Positions 18,471 to 27,325 of a DNA stretch of 64,000 nt are shown in pieces. How positions within the stretch are numbered: position 1 is the first letter of the stretch; each line of letters starts with the position of its first letter. A program made the translations under genes and the position numbers. Source of the stretch: Oceanibium sediminis (GTDB lineage: Bacteria; Pseudomonadota; Alphaproteobacteria; Rhodobacterales; Rhodobacteraceae); the NCBI RefSeq assembly GCF_003265325.1, contig NZ_QGNX01000004.1:62001-126000 (forward strand), read 5' to 3'. A model generated the notes under the pieces. It ran no database searches and had not been told where the DNA came from. It worked only from the letters and a program-made list of their open reading frames with translations.

Positions 18471-19994
18471 TCAGCCGACGCTCCCCTCGAGGGAGATGGC
18501 GACGAGCTTCTGGGCTTCCATGGCGAACTCCATCGGCAGCGCCTGAAGAACCTCCTTGCAGAAGCCGTTCACGACCAGCGCGACCGCCTCTTCCTCGTCC
18601 ATGCCGCGCTGGCGGCAGTAGAAGAGCTGGTCGTCATCCACCTTCGAGGTGGTCGCCTCGTGCTCCACCCGGCTCGAGTTGTTGCGGCATTCGATGTAGG
18701 GCACCGTATGCGCGCCGCAGGTGTCACCGATCAGCAGGCTGTCGCATTGGGTAAAGTTGCGCGATTCCTTCGCCTTGGGGTGCATGGACACCAACCCGCG
18801 GTAGGTGTTTTGCGCCTTCCCGGCGGAAATGCCCTTGGACACGATCCGGCTTTTCGAGCGTTTGCCGAGGTGGATCATCTTGGTCCCGGTGTCGGCCTGC
18901 TGCATGTTGTTGGCGATGGCGATGGAATAGAACTCGCCCTGCGTGTCGTCACCGCGCAGGATGCAGCTCGGGTATTTCCAGGTCACGGCGGAACCGGTTT
19001 CTACCTGCGTCCACATCACCTTGGCCCGGTCCTCGCGACAATCGGCGCGCTTGGTCACGAAGTTGTAGATCCCGCCCTTGCCGTTTTCATCGCCCGGATA
19101 CCAGTTCTGCACGGTGGAATACTTCACCTCCGCGTCCTCGAGGATCACTATTTCAACCACTGCCGCGTGCAGCTGGTTTTCGTCGCGCATCGGCGCGGTG
19201 CATCCTTCGAGGTAGCTTACGTGCGACCCCTTGTCGGCGATGATCAGCGTGCGCTCGAACTGGCCGGTGTTTTCCGCGTTGATGCGGAAATAGGTCGAAA
19301 GCTCCATCGGGCAGCGCACACCCGGCGGGACGTAGACGAAGGACCCGTCCGAGAAGACGGCGGAGTTCAGCGTTGCATAGAAGTTGTCCGACTGCGGCAC
19401 GACCGAGCCGAGGTATTTCTTCACCAGCTCGGGGTGTTCCTGAATCGCTTCGGAGATCGAGCAGAAGATCACACCCGCCTTGGCCAGTTCATCCTTGAAG
19501 GTCGTGCCGACGCTGACGCTGTCAAAGACCGCGTCCACGGCCACCTTGCGGCCCTCGGCCGGGGTGGCTTCGGCGCCTTCGACGCCGGCCAGGATGGCTT
19601 GTTCCTTCAGCGGAATGCCCAGCTTGGCGTAGGTCGCCAGAAGCTCGGGGTCCACCTCGTCCAGGGACTTCGGCTTTTCGCGCATGGAAACGGGCTTGGC
19701 GTAATAGTACTGATCCTGGAAGTCGATCTTGGGGTAATGCACCATCGCCCAGGTCGGCTCTTCCATTTGCAGCCAGCGGGCATAGGCCTGCAGGCGCCAC
19801 TCAAGCATCCAGTCCGGCTCGCCGTTCTTTTCCGAGATCAAGCGCACGATGTCCTCGTTCAGACCCTTGGGCGCGTAATCCATCTCGATGTCGCTGGACC
19901 AGCCGTACTTGTACCGCTCGCCGACCGATTTCACCGCATCGACGGTTTCCTGGTCGACACCGTCCTTTACCTGAACATCATCCAAAGCTGCCAT
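18471..19994 (-). CDS. sufB: Fe-S cluster assembly protein SufB
   Basis: The core scaffold subunit of SufBC2D, on which the nascent cluster forms. The 507-residue protein shows the SufB pattern: the early segment [17 protein letters not shown], the central beta-helix with [18 protein letters not shown], and the C-terminal [18 protein letters not shown] plus [15 protein letters not shown] motifs, which carry conserved cysteines. It is the third gene of the operon, 86 bases downstream of the IscS-type desulfurase, with AGGAAG before its ATG. Length is standard for the family. Confidence 0.97.
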   Translation of the reverse strand: MAALDDVQVKDGVDQETVDAVKSVGERYKYGWSSDIEMDYAPKGLNEDIVRLISEKNGEPDWMLEWRLQAYARWLQMEEPTWAMVHYPKIDFQDQYYYAKPVSMREKPKSLDEVDPELLATYAKLGIPLKEQAILAGVEGAEATPAEGRKVAVDAVFDSVSVGTTFKDELAKAGVIFCSISEAIQEHPELVKKYLGSVVPQSDNFYATLNSAVFSDGSFVYVPPGVRCPMELSTYFRINAENTGQFERTLIIADKGSHVSYLEGCTAPMRDENQLHAAVVEIVILEDAEVKYSTVQNWYPGDENGKGGIYNFVTKRADCREDRAKVMWTQVETGSAVTWKYPSCILRGDDTQGEFYSIAIANNMQQADTGTKMIHLGKRSKSRIVSKGISAGKAQNTYRGLVSMHPKAKESRNFTQCDSLLIGDTCGAHTVPYIECRNNSSRVEHEATTSKVDDDQLFYCRQRGMDEEEAVALVVNGFCKEVLQALPMEFAMEAQKLVAISLEGSVG

Positions 19995-20080
19995 TCTTCC
20001 TCTCTTCCGCCCGAAGGGTGCGCGCTTGTTTGCGCCGTTCCCCCAGGGCTCCTGTTCCCGTGGTGCGTGCCTGCACGCCC

Positions 20081-21142
20081 CTATGCCGCCCGCGCCTTCC
20101 AGCGCTGATTGGCCCCGATCCAGGCTTGTGCAAAGCCCAGGACCTCTTGCTCCGTCGTCGTCGGCCCCAGCGACACGCGTATTGCGCTCGCCGCGTGGCG
20201 GCCGTCATATCCCATCGCCTTCAGCACCCGGCTTTCCTTCACCTTGCCGCTGGAGCAGGCCGAGCCGGCGCTTACCGCGTACCCTGCCAGATCCATCTGC
20301 ATCACCTGTGTCTCACCCTTCCAGCCGGGGGTCAGGATACAGGAGGTGTTGGGCAGGCGGGGCCCGTCACTACCAATAAAAATAGTCTCTCCCGAGGCGC
20401 TTGCCAGTGCCTTCTCTAGAATATTTCTAAGTTTGGCAACCGGCTCCCACAGCCCCGTCTCAAGGTCGCGCTGCGCCGCTTCCGCAGCAGCCCCGAAACC
20501 GGCGATCCCGATCACGTTCTCGGTGCCCGAGCGGCGGCCCAGCTCCTGCCCGCCGCCAAGGGTCAGGGGGGCGATATCCAGTCCCTGGCGCAGGATCAGC
20601 GCGCCGACGCCCTTGGGCCCGCCGAGCTTGTGGGCCGACAGGATCGCCATGTCCGCCCCACTCCAGGAAAAGGCCCATGGCAGACGCCCGACGCCTTGGG
20701 TCGCATCGATCAGCAGGCTGCCGGCGCGCTGGCCGTCAAGCACCCAGTCCTCGGCCTCTTTTTGCGGAAGCGCGGGGATCACCCCCGTCTCTCCATCGGC
20801 GAGGCCGACGGCCATGATGCCATTCGCGCCGTCGACCGGGTTGTGGTGGGCGTAAAGCGCGTCATGGGCCGTTTCCGAGACCCAGACCCCCTCGCCCGCG
20901 GGGCGGTGGGCCAGGACCATCGCCGCCTCCGTTGCGCCGCTGGTGAAGATCACCTCGTCGCGCTGGCAGCCGAACGCCGCCGCCACCTGGGCGCGAGCCT
21001 TTTCAATCAGCCCCTTCGCGGCGCGCCCTTCGCCATGGACGCTGGAAGGGTTGCCGACAACATCCATCGCCGCGATCATCGCCGCACGCGCCTCTGCACG
21101 CAGCGGGGCAGTGGCGTTCCAGTCGAGATACACCCGGCTCAT
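20081..21142 (-). CDS. cysteine desulfurase, IscS/NifS type
   Basis: A 353-residue group I cysteine desulfurase. The PLP-binding Lys172 is in [10 protein letters not shown] and the sulfur-accepting Cys296 is in the flexible loop [10 protein letters not shown], the IscS-type arrangement rather than the SufS type. ATG 21142 ([14 protein letters not shown]) matches the family N-terminus; upstream codons in the same frame overlap iscR. It is the second gene of the suf operon, so the operon carries two desulfurases of different groups. Compared with IscS it is shorter by about 50 residues, mostly by reduced insertions. Confidence 0.94.
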   Translation of the reverse strand: MSRVYLDWNATAPLRAEARAAMIAAMDVVGNPSSVHGEGRAAKGLIEKARAQVAAAFGCQRDEVIFTSGATEAAMVLAHRPAGEGVWVSETAHDALYAHHNPVDGANGIMAVGLADGETGVIPALPQKEAEDWVLDGQRAGSLLIDATQGVGRLPWAFSWSGADMAILSAHKLGGPKGVGALILRQGLDIAPLTLGGGQELGRRSGTENVIGIAGFGAAAEAAQRDLETGLWEPVAKLRNILEKALASASGETIFIGSDGPRLPNTSCILTPGWKGETQVMQMDLAGYAVSAGSACSSGKVKESRVLKAMGYDGRHAASAIRVSLGPTTTEQEVLGFAQAWIGANQRWKARAA

Positions 21143-21197
21143 GACAGCACCGCGCGCAGGCGCACAGGTAGAAGCCAAACGGGGTCGCACATCCGAG

Positions 21198-21668
21198 TCA
21201 TTCGTCCACCATTTCGACGAAGGCCGGCACCGCGGGACAGGGCGCGAGGCCGTCGCGCACAATATCGCTCAGCCGGGTCTGGTGCAGGAACACGTAGACA
21301 TGCGCCGAAAGCTGCTCCCACAGCTTTTCCGTCAGCACCGCCGCCTCGGTTCCCGTGGTTGCGCCGGACGCGCCCGCGCCGCGGCTGAGGGCGTCCATGG
21401 TTTCATCCACTGCCGCGAGAACTTCCGAAATCCGGATTTCCGCCGCCGGGCCCGCAAGCCGGTAGCCGCCGCCCGGTCCGCGCACCGACTCGACGATGTT
21501 CGCGCGGCGCAGCTTGACGAAAAGCTGCTCAAGATAGGCGAGGCTGATGTCCTGACGCTCGGAAATCTCGCTGAGCGCGACGAGCCGGCCCGCGCCGTCA
21601 GTCTCGGCCGCGCGGGCCAGATCAGTGAGGGCGATCATCGCATACCGGCCCTTGGTGCTGAGTTTCAT
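21198..21668 (-). CDS. iscR: Rrf2-family regulator IscR
   Basis: Transcription regulator that senses iron-sulfur cluster status and controls the suf operon it heads. The 156-residue protein has the Rrf2 winged helix with MKLSTKGRYAM at the start and RGPGGGYRLAG in the wing. The segment that holds the three cluster cysteines in E. coli IscR (92, 98, 104) has none here; it reads DALSRGAGASGATTGTEAAV. The only cysteine is Cys144 near the C-terminus. Cluster binding, if any, must use other ligands, as has been discussed for Rhodobacter IscR. ATG 21668 matches the family start. Confidence 0.95.
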   Translation of the reverse strand: MKLSTKGRYAMIALTDLARAAETDGAGRLVALSEISERQDISLAYLEQLFVKLRRANIVESVRGPGGGYRLAGPAAEIRISEVLAAVDETMDALSRGAGASGATTGTEAAVLTEKLWEQLSAHVYVFLHQTRLSDIVRDGLAPCPAVPAFVEMVDE

Positions 21669-21758
21669 CCGATGTATCCGACGCTTGACAGTTGACGCAC
21701 CCACGGCCAGCGCTTACGTGTCCGTGGTCCGGGGCGTGGGGCCCGCGGATTTAGAACG

Positions 21759-21796
21759 TTTCTATGTTACCTGAGTGATTGAGTCAATCATTCAGG
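21759..21796 (-). promoter_or_regulatory. iscR-suf promoter with overlapping palindromic operator
   Basis: On the minus strand TTGACT (21787-21782) and TAGAAA (21764-21759) are separated by 17 bases, a good sigma-70-type promoter 91 bases before iscR. A palindrome at 21770-21796, arms CTGAGTGATTGA and TCAATCATTCAG around one base with a single G-T mismatch, covers the -35 element. This is the position expected of an operator for IscR or another iron regulator. It also lies 22 bases upstream of the divergent hydrolase gene. The match to a published Rhodobacterales iron-box motif was not checked. Confidence 0.65.
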
Positions 21797-21818
21797 GCAG
21801 CGTCAGGTGAGGACTGAA

Positions 21819-22469
21819 ATGCCCGAGGTTATCTTCCCGGGGCCGGAAGGCCGGCTTGAAGGACGCTATCACCCCCAGAAGCACAAGGACGCCCCGATCG
21901 CGATCATCCTGCACCCGCACCCGCAGTTCGGGGGCACGATGAACAACAAGGTCGTCTACAACCTGCATTACGCCTTTCACAACATGGGCTTCACCGTGCT
22001 GCGGTTCAATTTCCGCGGCGTCGGGCGCAGCCAGGGCGAATACGACCAGGGCACGGGGGAGCTGTCGGATGCGGCGTCCGCGCTGGATTACCTGCAGGCG
22101 ATGAACCCCAACGCCAAGAATTGCTGGGTCGCCGGTTTCTCCTTCGGCGCGTGGATCGGGATGCAGCTGCTGATGCGCCGCCCGGAAATCCAGGGCTTCA
22201 TCTCCGTCGCGCCGCCGGCGAACATGTACGACTTCTCGTTCCTCGCGCCCTGCCCGTCCTCGGGGTTGATCGTGAACGGCTCCGCCGACCGCGTCGTGCC
22301 GCCGGCCGATATCGTCGGCCTGGCCGACAAGCTGAAGCAGCAGAAGGGCATCACCATCACGCACGAGGTGATCGAGGGTGCTGGCCACTTCTTCGAGCCG
22401 GGCATGGACGAGATGATCGGCCTGGTCGACAGCTACGTGCGCCGCCGCCTGACCGAGACGTCACGCTGA
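21819..22469 (+). CDS. alpha/beta hydrolase, dienelactone-hydrolase-like
   Basis: A 216-residue cytoplasmic alpha/beta hydrolase. The nucleophile elbow is GFSFGAW (Ser about residue 107), the acid is in NGSADRVVPP and the histidine is in EGAGHFFEPG. The N-terminal HPHPQFGGTMNNKVVYNL segment is typical of a conserved bacterial subfamily of unknown substrate. ATG 21819 is preferred over GTG 21807, because AGGTGAGG lies at the correct distance from the ATG. It is divergent from iscR and shares the palindrome upstream, so it may be co-regulated by iron. Confidence 0.88.
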   Translation: MPEVIFPGPEGRLEGRYHPQKHKDAPIAIILHPHPQFGGTMNNKVVYNLHYAFHNMGFTVLRFNFRGVGRSQGEYDQGTGELSDAASALDYLQAMNPNAKNCWVAGFSFGAWIGMQLLMRRPEIQGFISVAPPANMYDFSFLAPCPSSGLIVNGSADRVVPPADIVGLADKLKQQKGITITHEVIEGAGHFFEPGMDEMIGLVDSYVRRRLTETSR

Positions 22470-22470
22470 G

Positions 22471-23631
22471 CTAACCGCCGCCGGCGGCCGCCGTTCCGCG
22501 CACCTTGGAGACGGCGGCAATCACCGGCGACGGCGTTTCCACTCGGAAAATCCGCCCGCCACAGACCGGTAAGCGCGCGCCGGTCGTGTCGGGGCTCGTT
22601 GTCGCCAGCCCCCGCATCACCCTTACGGCGAGATAGGCAAAGGCCTGCGCCTCGAGGAAATCACCGTCGAGGCCGACCGATTCCACCGGCTCCACGGGCA
22701 GGTTCGTCTGCGCCGCGAGGGCGCGCATCATCGTCGCGTTGAGCCGCCCGCCCCCCGTCACCAGCCAGCGCGTCGGCGCTTCGGGCATGATCTTGGATGC
22801 ATGGCCCACGGCGGCGGCGGTCAGCTCGGTCAGGGTCGCGGCGGCATCCTCCAGGCTGTGGTCCGCCAATCGCGGCAGCACCCAGTCGAAGTGGTCCCGG
22901 TCCAGCGACTTCGGCGCGGGCCGCGCGAAATACGGATCCTCCAGCACCTCGGCGATCAGCGCGCGATCCGGCGTTCCCGTCGCGGCGAGCGCGCCGCCGC
23001 TGTCCATCTCGGCCCCGCCGCGCGCGGCCATCAGGTCGTTCAGCAGCGCGTTGCCCGGCCCGGTATCGAAGGCCAGCAGCGCACCAGACGCGCCGGGACG
23101 GGCCACGTTGGGATCGATCCAGGTCACGTTGGCGACACCGCCGATGTTCAGGATGGCGGTCACCTCGGTCCAGTTCAGCATCCGCGCCAGCGCGTGATGG
23201 AAGAACGGCACCAGCGGCGCGCCCTCGCCGCCGCTCGCCACGTCGGCGGTGCGGAAATCCCAGACCACGTCCCGCTCCACCCGCCGCCCGAGCGCTGCCC
23301 CGTCGCCAAGCTGATGGGTGCGCCCGGCCGCCGGATCATGGGCCAGCGTCTGGCCGTGGAAGCCGACCACTTCTGTCGTGGGAAAATACCCGGCCAGCGC
23401 GGCGTGGGCCTCTGTCAGGCGCGCCTCGAGCGTGTCCAGCCCCGCTGCGCCGGGCCAGCTGCCAAGGGCGGCGCGCAGATCCGCGCGCAGGGCGGGATCG
23501 AACGGCTCGAACCGCTTGGGCCCGAAACCGAGGATATCCACCCCGTCCGTCAGCAGCGCTGCCCCGTCGATGCCATCCATCGACGTCCCGCTCATCAACC
23601 CCAGCGCCCAGACCGGTTCTTCCAGTTTCAT
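22471..23631 (-). CDS. anmK: anhydro-N-acetylmuramic acid kinase
   Basis: AnmK opens and phosphorylates 1,6-anhydro-N-acetylmuramic acid released in cell-wall recycling, giving MurNAc-6-phosphate. The 386-residue protein begins with the diagnostic GLMSGTSMDGIDGA phosphate loop, contains GFHGQTLAHDP, the NIGGVANVTWI segment and FDTGPGNALLND, and ends with WLVTGGGRLN, all as in the family. It is convergent with the alpha/beta hydrolase (one base between stops) and divergent from tyrS. Confidence 0.95.
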   Translation of the reverse strand: MKLEEPVWALGLMSGTSMDGIDGAALLTDGVDILGFGPKRFEPFDPALRADLRAALGSWPGAAGLDTLEARLTEAHAALAGYFPTTEVVGFHGQTLAHDPAAGRTHQLGDGAALGRRVERDVVWDFRTADVASGGEGAPLVPFFHHALARMLNWTEVTAILNIGGVANVTWIDPNVARPGASGALLAFDTGPGNALLNDLMAARGGAEMDSGGALAATGTPDRALIAEVLEDPYFARPAPKSLDRDHFDWVLPRLADHSLEDAAATLTELTAAAVGHASKIMPEAPTRWLVTGGGRLNATMMRALAAQTNLPVEPVESVGLDGDFLEAQAFAYLAVRVMRGLATTSPDTTGARLPVCGGRIFRVETPSPVIAAVSKVRGTAAAGGG

Positions 23632-23703
23632 TGCTCTTTCCTTCGCCTCACGATCCGCTTAAGACCCTTGCCCACAAGAAACATCGCTTGAGGCCAAGAC
23701 GCA

Positions 23704-24954
23704 ATGACATACCGCCCGCGCAGTGAATTCCTGAACGTCATGCAAACCCGTGGTTTCATTGCCGATTGTACGGATCTGCAAGGCCTGGACGAGGCGCTTC
23801 TGGCCGGGGTCGTGCCGGGCTACATCGGATTCGACGCGACCGCCCCTTCGCTGCATGCGGGCGGGCTGATCCAGATCATGCTATTGCGCTGGCTTCAGAA
23901 GACCGGGCACAAGCCGCTGGTCCTGATGGGCGGGGGCACCACGAAGATCGGCGACCCCTCCGGGCGGGACGAGGCGCGCCAGATCCTGACGCAGGAGCAG
24001 ATCGGGCAGAACATCGCCGGCATCCGCAAGGTGTTCGACAGTTACCTGACCTTCGGCGACGGGGCGGGCGACGCGATGATGGTGAACAACGCCGACTGGC
24101 TGGACGAGCTGAAGTACATTGAGTTCCTGCGCGACTACGGGCGGCATTTCACGATCAACCGGATGCTGTCCTTCGACAGCGTGAAACTGCGCCTCGACCG
24201 CGAGCAGCCGCTGACCTTCCTGGAATTCAACTATATGCTGCTCCAGGCCTACGACTTCATGGAGCTGAACAAGCGCCTCGGCTGCCAGTTGCAGCTTGGC
24301 GGCTCGGACCAGTGGGGCAACATCGTCAACGGGATCGACCTGACCCGCCGCGTCGAAGGCAAGCAGGTGTTCGGACTGACCACGCCGCTGCTGACGAAGG
24401 CCGACGGCTCGAAAATGGGCAAGTCCGCCGCCGGGGCGGTCTGGCTGAACGCCGACATGCTCAGCCCCTACGAGTTCTGGCAGTTCTGGCGCAACACCCT
24501 GGATGCGGACGTGGGCAAGTTCCTGCTGCGCTTCACCGAGCTTCCCGTAGAGGAATGCGCGCGCCTTGGCGCCCTGGGCGGGGCCGAGATCAACGAGGCG
24601 AAGATCATCCTCGCCAACGAGGTGACGGCGCTTTGCCACGGGGCCGAAGCGGCGGCCACCGCCGCTGCCACCGCGCTGGAGGTTTTTGAGAAGGGCGGAC
24701 TGGGCGAGGACCTGCCCACCGTCACGCTCAGCCCGGCGGAAATCGGCGATGGTATCTCCATCGTGCAACTGTTCGTGCGCTCCGGCCTCGCGGCGTCCGG
24801 AAAAGAGGCCAAGCGCCTGATCGCGGACGGCGGCGCGCGGCTGGACGATGACGCGATCACCGATGCCGGGTTGCTGCTGCGCGCGGCGGATCTTTCCGCC
24901 CCGGTCAAACTGTCCGCGGGCAAGAAGCGTCACGCCCGGGTCGAAGTCGGCTGA
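23704..24954 (+). CDS. tyrS: tyrosyl-tRNA synthetase
   Basis: Class I aminoacyl-tRNA synthetase that charges tRNA-Tyr. The 416-residue protein has the HIGH-type signature [14 protein letters not shown] near residue 45, the tyrosine-binding [14 protein letters not shown] segment, the KMSKS-type loop SKMGKSAAG near residue 240, and a C-terminal S4-like domain (residues about 350-415) with [20 protein letters not shown]. It is a single-gene unit ended by a strong terminator and divergent from anmK. Confidence 0.97.
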   Translation: MTYRPRSEFLNVMQTRGFIADCTDLQGLDEALLAGVVPGYIGFDATAPSLHAGGLIQIMLLRWLQKTGHKPLVLMGGGTTKIGDPSGRDEARQILTQEQIGQNIAGIRKVFDSYLTFGDGAGDAMMVNNADWLDELKYIEFLRDYGRHFTINRMLSFDSVKLRLDREQPLTFLEFNYMLLQAYDFMELNKRLGCQLQLGGSDQWGNIVNGIDLTRRVEGKQVFGLTTPLLTKADGSKMGKSAAGAVWLNADMLSPYEFWQFWRNTLDADVGKFLLRFTELPVEECARLGALGGAEINEAKIILANEVTALCHGAEAAATAAATALEVFEKGGLGEDLPTVTLSPAEIGDGISIVQLFVRSGLAASGKEAKRLIADGGARLDDDAITDAGLLLRAADLSAPVKLSAGKKRHARVEVG

Positions 24955-24992
24955 GCCGGACCGCCCGGCACATCCCGCAGCCCGAAAGAAAC

Positions 24993-25022
24993 AGGGGCCG
25001 GTCCAATTGACCGGCCCCTTTT
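24993..25022. terminator. intrinsic terminator shared by tyrS and the cyclophilin gene
   Basis: AGGGGCCGGTC-CAATT-GACCGGCCCCT is a perfect 11-bp stem followed by TTTT on the plus strand. On the minus strand it is followed by GTTTCTTTC. It sits 38 bases past the tyrS stop and 47 before the end of the convergent cyclophilin gene, so it probably works both ways and best for tyrS. Confidence 0.88.
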
Positions 25023-25068
25023 CATTGTGCCTGTCGGTGCCGGCGCGGGACAGCCCGCGCCGGGCGGA

Positions 25069-25641
25069 TCAACTGGAGGATTTCAGCCGCACGTCGGTCA
25101 TGAAGTCGGGATCGGGCACCGTGCCGCCCTGCCCCACGCCGCGCTGGATCTGGTCCACCACGTCCATGCCCGAGATCACGCGCCCGAACACCGTGTACTG
25201 GCCGTTCAGGAAGTACCCTTCCTTGAACATGATGAAGAACTGCGAGTTCGCCGAGTCCGGGTTCTGGCTGCGCGCCATGCCCACGACACCGCGATCGAAG
25301 GGCACGTCGGAAAATTCCGCCGGAACATCGGGCAGGTTCGAGCCCCCCATGCCCGCGCGCCCTTGCGAGACCATGTCCCGCGTGCCGAATTCCACGTCGC
25401 CGGTCTGCGCCATGAAGCCGTCGATCACGCGGTGGAACGCGACGCCGTCATAGGCCCCGGCCTCGGCCAGTTCCTTGATCCGCGCGACGTGCTGGGGGGC
25501 GACCTCGGGCAGAAGCTCGATCTCGATGGTGCCGTTGGCGGCCCCTTCCACGTCGATCACGAGGATGTTCTCGGGCGCCTGCGCATGGGCGAGGCTCGCG
25601 AACGCGGCCCCGACCAGGCCAAGAAAGACGCGCCGGATCAT
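25069..25641 (-). CDS. periplasmic peptidyl-prolyl cis-trans isomerase (cyclophilin)
   Basis: A 190-residue cyclophilin that speeds proline isomerisation during folding in the periplasm. Residues 1-20 form a Sec signal (basic start, hydrophobic core, cleavage near AHAQ). The cyclophilin core has FHRVIDGFMAQTGD, the conserved NSQFFIMF and FGRVISGMDVVD. Its ATG overlaps the stop of the upstream cyclophilin gene by four bases (ATGA). The two proteins are clear paralogues, one exported and one cytosolic, from tandem duplication. Confidence 0.95.
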   Translation of the reverse strand: MIRRVFLGLVGAAFASLAHAQAPENILVIDVEGAANGTIEIELLPEVAPQHVARIKELAEAGAYDGVAFHRVIDGFMAQTGDVEFGTRDMVSQGRAGMGGSNLPDVPAEFSDVPFDRGVVGMARSQNPDSANSQFFIMFKEGYFLNGQYTVFGRVISGMDVVDQIQRGVGQGGTVPDPDFMTDVRLKSSS

Positions 25642-26150
25642 GCCGAGACGTCCGCTGCGACGCGCACTGTGATCATGCGGTCGGGATTCGCGGGCGGCTC
25701 GCCCCGGGTGATCGCGTCCACGTGCTCCATGCCCGCGATGACGCGGCCGAAGTTGGTGTACTGGCCGTTCAGGAAATGCCCGTCCTGGAACATGATAAAG
25801 AACTGCGAGTTCGCCGAGTTCGGGTTCTGGCTGCGCGCCATGCCCAATGCGCCACGGTCGAACGGCACCTTGGAGAATTCCGCCGGAACATCCGGCAGGT
25901 CCGAGCCCCCGGTGCCCGCGCGGCGCGGGTTGTAGTCCTTTTCCATGTTCGCGTTCTGCACGTCGCCGGTCTGCGCCATGAAGCCGTCGATCACACGGTG
26001 AAAGGCCACGTTGTCGTACTGGCCGTCACGGGCCAGCGTCTTGACGCGTTCCACGTGCTGGGGGGCGACGTCGGGCAGAAGCTGCAAGACGACCTCGCCG
26101 TCCTTCAGGGTGATGATAAGGGTATTCTCGGGATCGGTGATATCGGCCAA
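25638..26150 (-). CDS. cytosolic peptidyl-prolyl cis-trans isomerase (cyclophilin)
   Basis: A 170-residue cyclophilin without signal sequence. The start is TTG at 26150 (then ADITDPENTL), because a full AGGAGG lies six bases upstream and no ATG is available near the conserved N-terminus. The core motifs FHRVIDGFMAQTGD, NSQFFIMFQDG and FGRVIAGMEHVD are present. Its stop overlaps the start of the periplasmic paralogue by four bases. It lies 38 bases downstream of coaD on the same strand, so coaD and the two cyclophilins probably form one operon. Confidence 0.93.
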   Translation of the reverse strand: MADITDPENTLIITLKDGEVVLQLLPDVAPQHVERVKTLARDGQYDNVAFHRVIDGFMAQTGDVQNANMEKDYNPRRAGTGGSDLPDVPAEFSKVPFDRGALGMARSQNPNSANSQFFIMFQDGHFLNGQYTNFGRVIAGMEHVDAITRGEPPANPDRMITVRVAADVSA

Positions 26151-26188
26151 AACAGCCTCCTTTGGGGGAAGAATCAACAGGTGTCGGC

Positions 26189-26680
26189 TCAGCCGAGCCG
26201 GTCTTTCAGGGCGCTCGCCACGGCGGGCGGCACGAAGGGGCGGATATCGCCGCCCAGACGCGCGATTTCCTTCACCAGGCGCGACGCGATGGCCTGGTGG
26301 TGGGCATCCGCCATCAGGAACACGGTCTCGATCTGGTCGTTCATGGCGCGGTTCATACCGACCATCTGGAACTCGTATTCGAAGTCGGACACGGCGCGAA
26401 GCCCGCGGATGATCACCGAGGCGCCAACGTCCGTCGCGCAATCTATCAGCAGGTTTTCAAAGGGATGGACCTCGATCTCCACACCGGTTTCCGCGGCCAT
26501 GGGTGCGCATTCCGCCTCGATCATGGACACGCGATCCTCGAGCGTGAACATCGGCCCCTTGTCGCGGTTTATCGCGACACCGATGACAAGCCGGTCCACC
26601 AGCGTACAGGCCCGGCGAATGATGTCCGTATGTCCGAGTGTGATCGGATCGAAAGTACCGGGATAGAGCCCGACGCGCAT
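26189..26680 (-). CDS. coaD: phosphopantetheine adenylyltransferase
   Basis: Fourth step of coenzyme A synthesis: adenylylates 4'-phosphopantetheine to dephospho-CoA. The 163-residue protein begins MRVGLYPGTFDPITLGH, with the nucleotidyl-transfer GxxDPxTxGH motif, and contains RGLRAVSDFEYEFQM, the family's phosphopantetheine-binding segment. ATG 26680 has GCGGAGGCG immediately upstream and matches the family start; twelve codons upstream in frame are non-conserved. It heads the small coaD-cyclophilin operon. Confidence 0.96.
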   Translation of the reverse strand: MRVGLYPGTFDPITLGHTDIIRRACTLVDRLVIGVAINRDKGPMFTLEDRVSMIEAECAPMAAETGVEIEVHPFENLLIDCATDVGASVIIRGLRAVSDFEYEFQMVGMNRAMNDQIETVFLMADAHHQAIASRLVKEIARLGGDIRPFVPPAVASALKDRLG

Positions 26681-26827
26681 TCCCGCCTCCGCCGTTTTTT
26701 TCGTTGGCGCAAGCAACTATATCGGCGCGCTCAGGTCAACCCTTGATCGGGCTTTGCACGGGCCTTGCTCGCGCCGCAGCCCTTCCCTTGGCGGTTCGCC
26801 GCCGCTCAGGACAGGGCCCGCCGGTGC

Positions 26828-27265
26828 TCAGCCGTGGCCGACGATCATTTCCGTCAGGGCCGAGTTTTCGGCGATCACCTCGTCGATGCGGAACTTCACC
26901 ACGTCCCCGATGGAGATGACGCCGATCATGGCCCCGTCCTCCATCACCGGCAGGTGCCGAAACCGGCCCAACGTCATCTTTTCCAAGGCCTGCACGGAAA
27001 CCTCGTCCGGCGCGGCGGTGATCACCTTCTCGGTCATCAGCGCGGACACCGGCTCCGTCAGGATTTCCGCGCCGCGCTTGCCCAGCTCGCGCACGATATC
27101 CCGCTCGGACAACATGCCGTCCAGCGACTTGCCGTCCTTCGAGACGATCAGCGCGCCGATCCGCTTCTCGGACAGCATCGCCGCCGCATCCGCCACCGTG
27201 AGGGTGGGTTTGATCGTCAACACGTCGCCCGAACCCTTGGACTTCAGAATTTGGCGCACCGTCAT
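26828..27265 (-). CDS. CBS-domain-pair protein
   Basis: A 145-residue protein made only of two CBS domains (about residues 8-62 and 76-132), which bind adenosine nucleotides as energy or redox sensors. The segments RIGALIVSKDG and RFRHLPVMEDGAMIGVISIGDVVKFR are the family's conserved strands. There is no attached enzyme or channel domain, so it is a stand-alone sensor of unknown partner. The RBS is a plausible AGGGGAAAG. It stands alone between coaD and the LysR gene. Confidence 0.9.
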   Translation of the reverse strand: MTVRQILKSKGSGDVLTIKPTLTVADAAAMLSEKRIGALIVSKDGKSLDGMLSERDIVRELGKRGAEILTEPVSALMTEKVITAAPDEVSVQALEKMTLGRFRHLPVMEDGAMIGVISIGDVVKFRIDEVIAENSALTEMIVGHG

Positions 27266-27325
27266 GATCTTTCCCCTGGAATTGGTTTTCTTGTGGGACC
27301 AGCGTCCCCCCGAAATGGGAATCTG

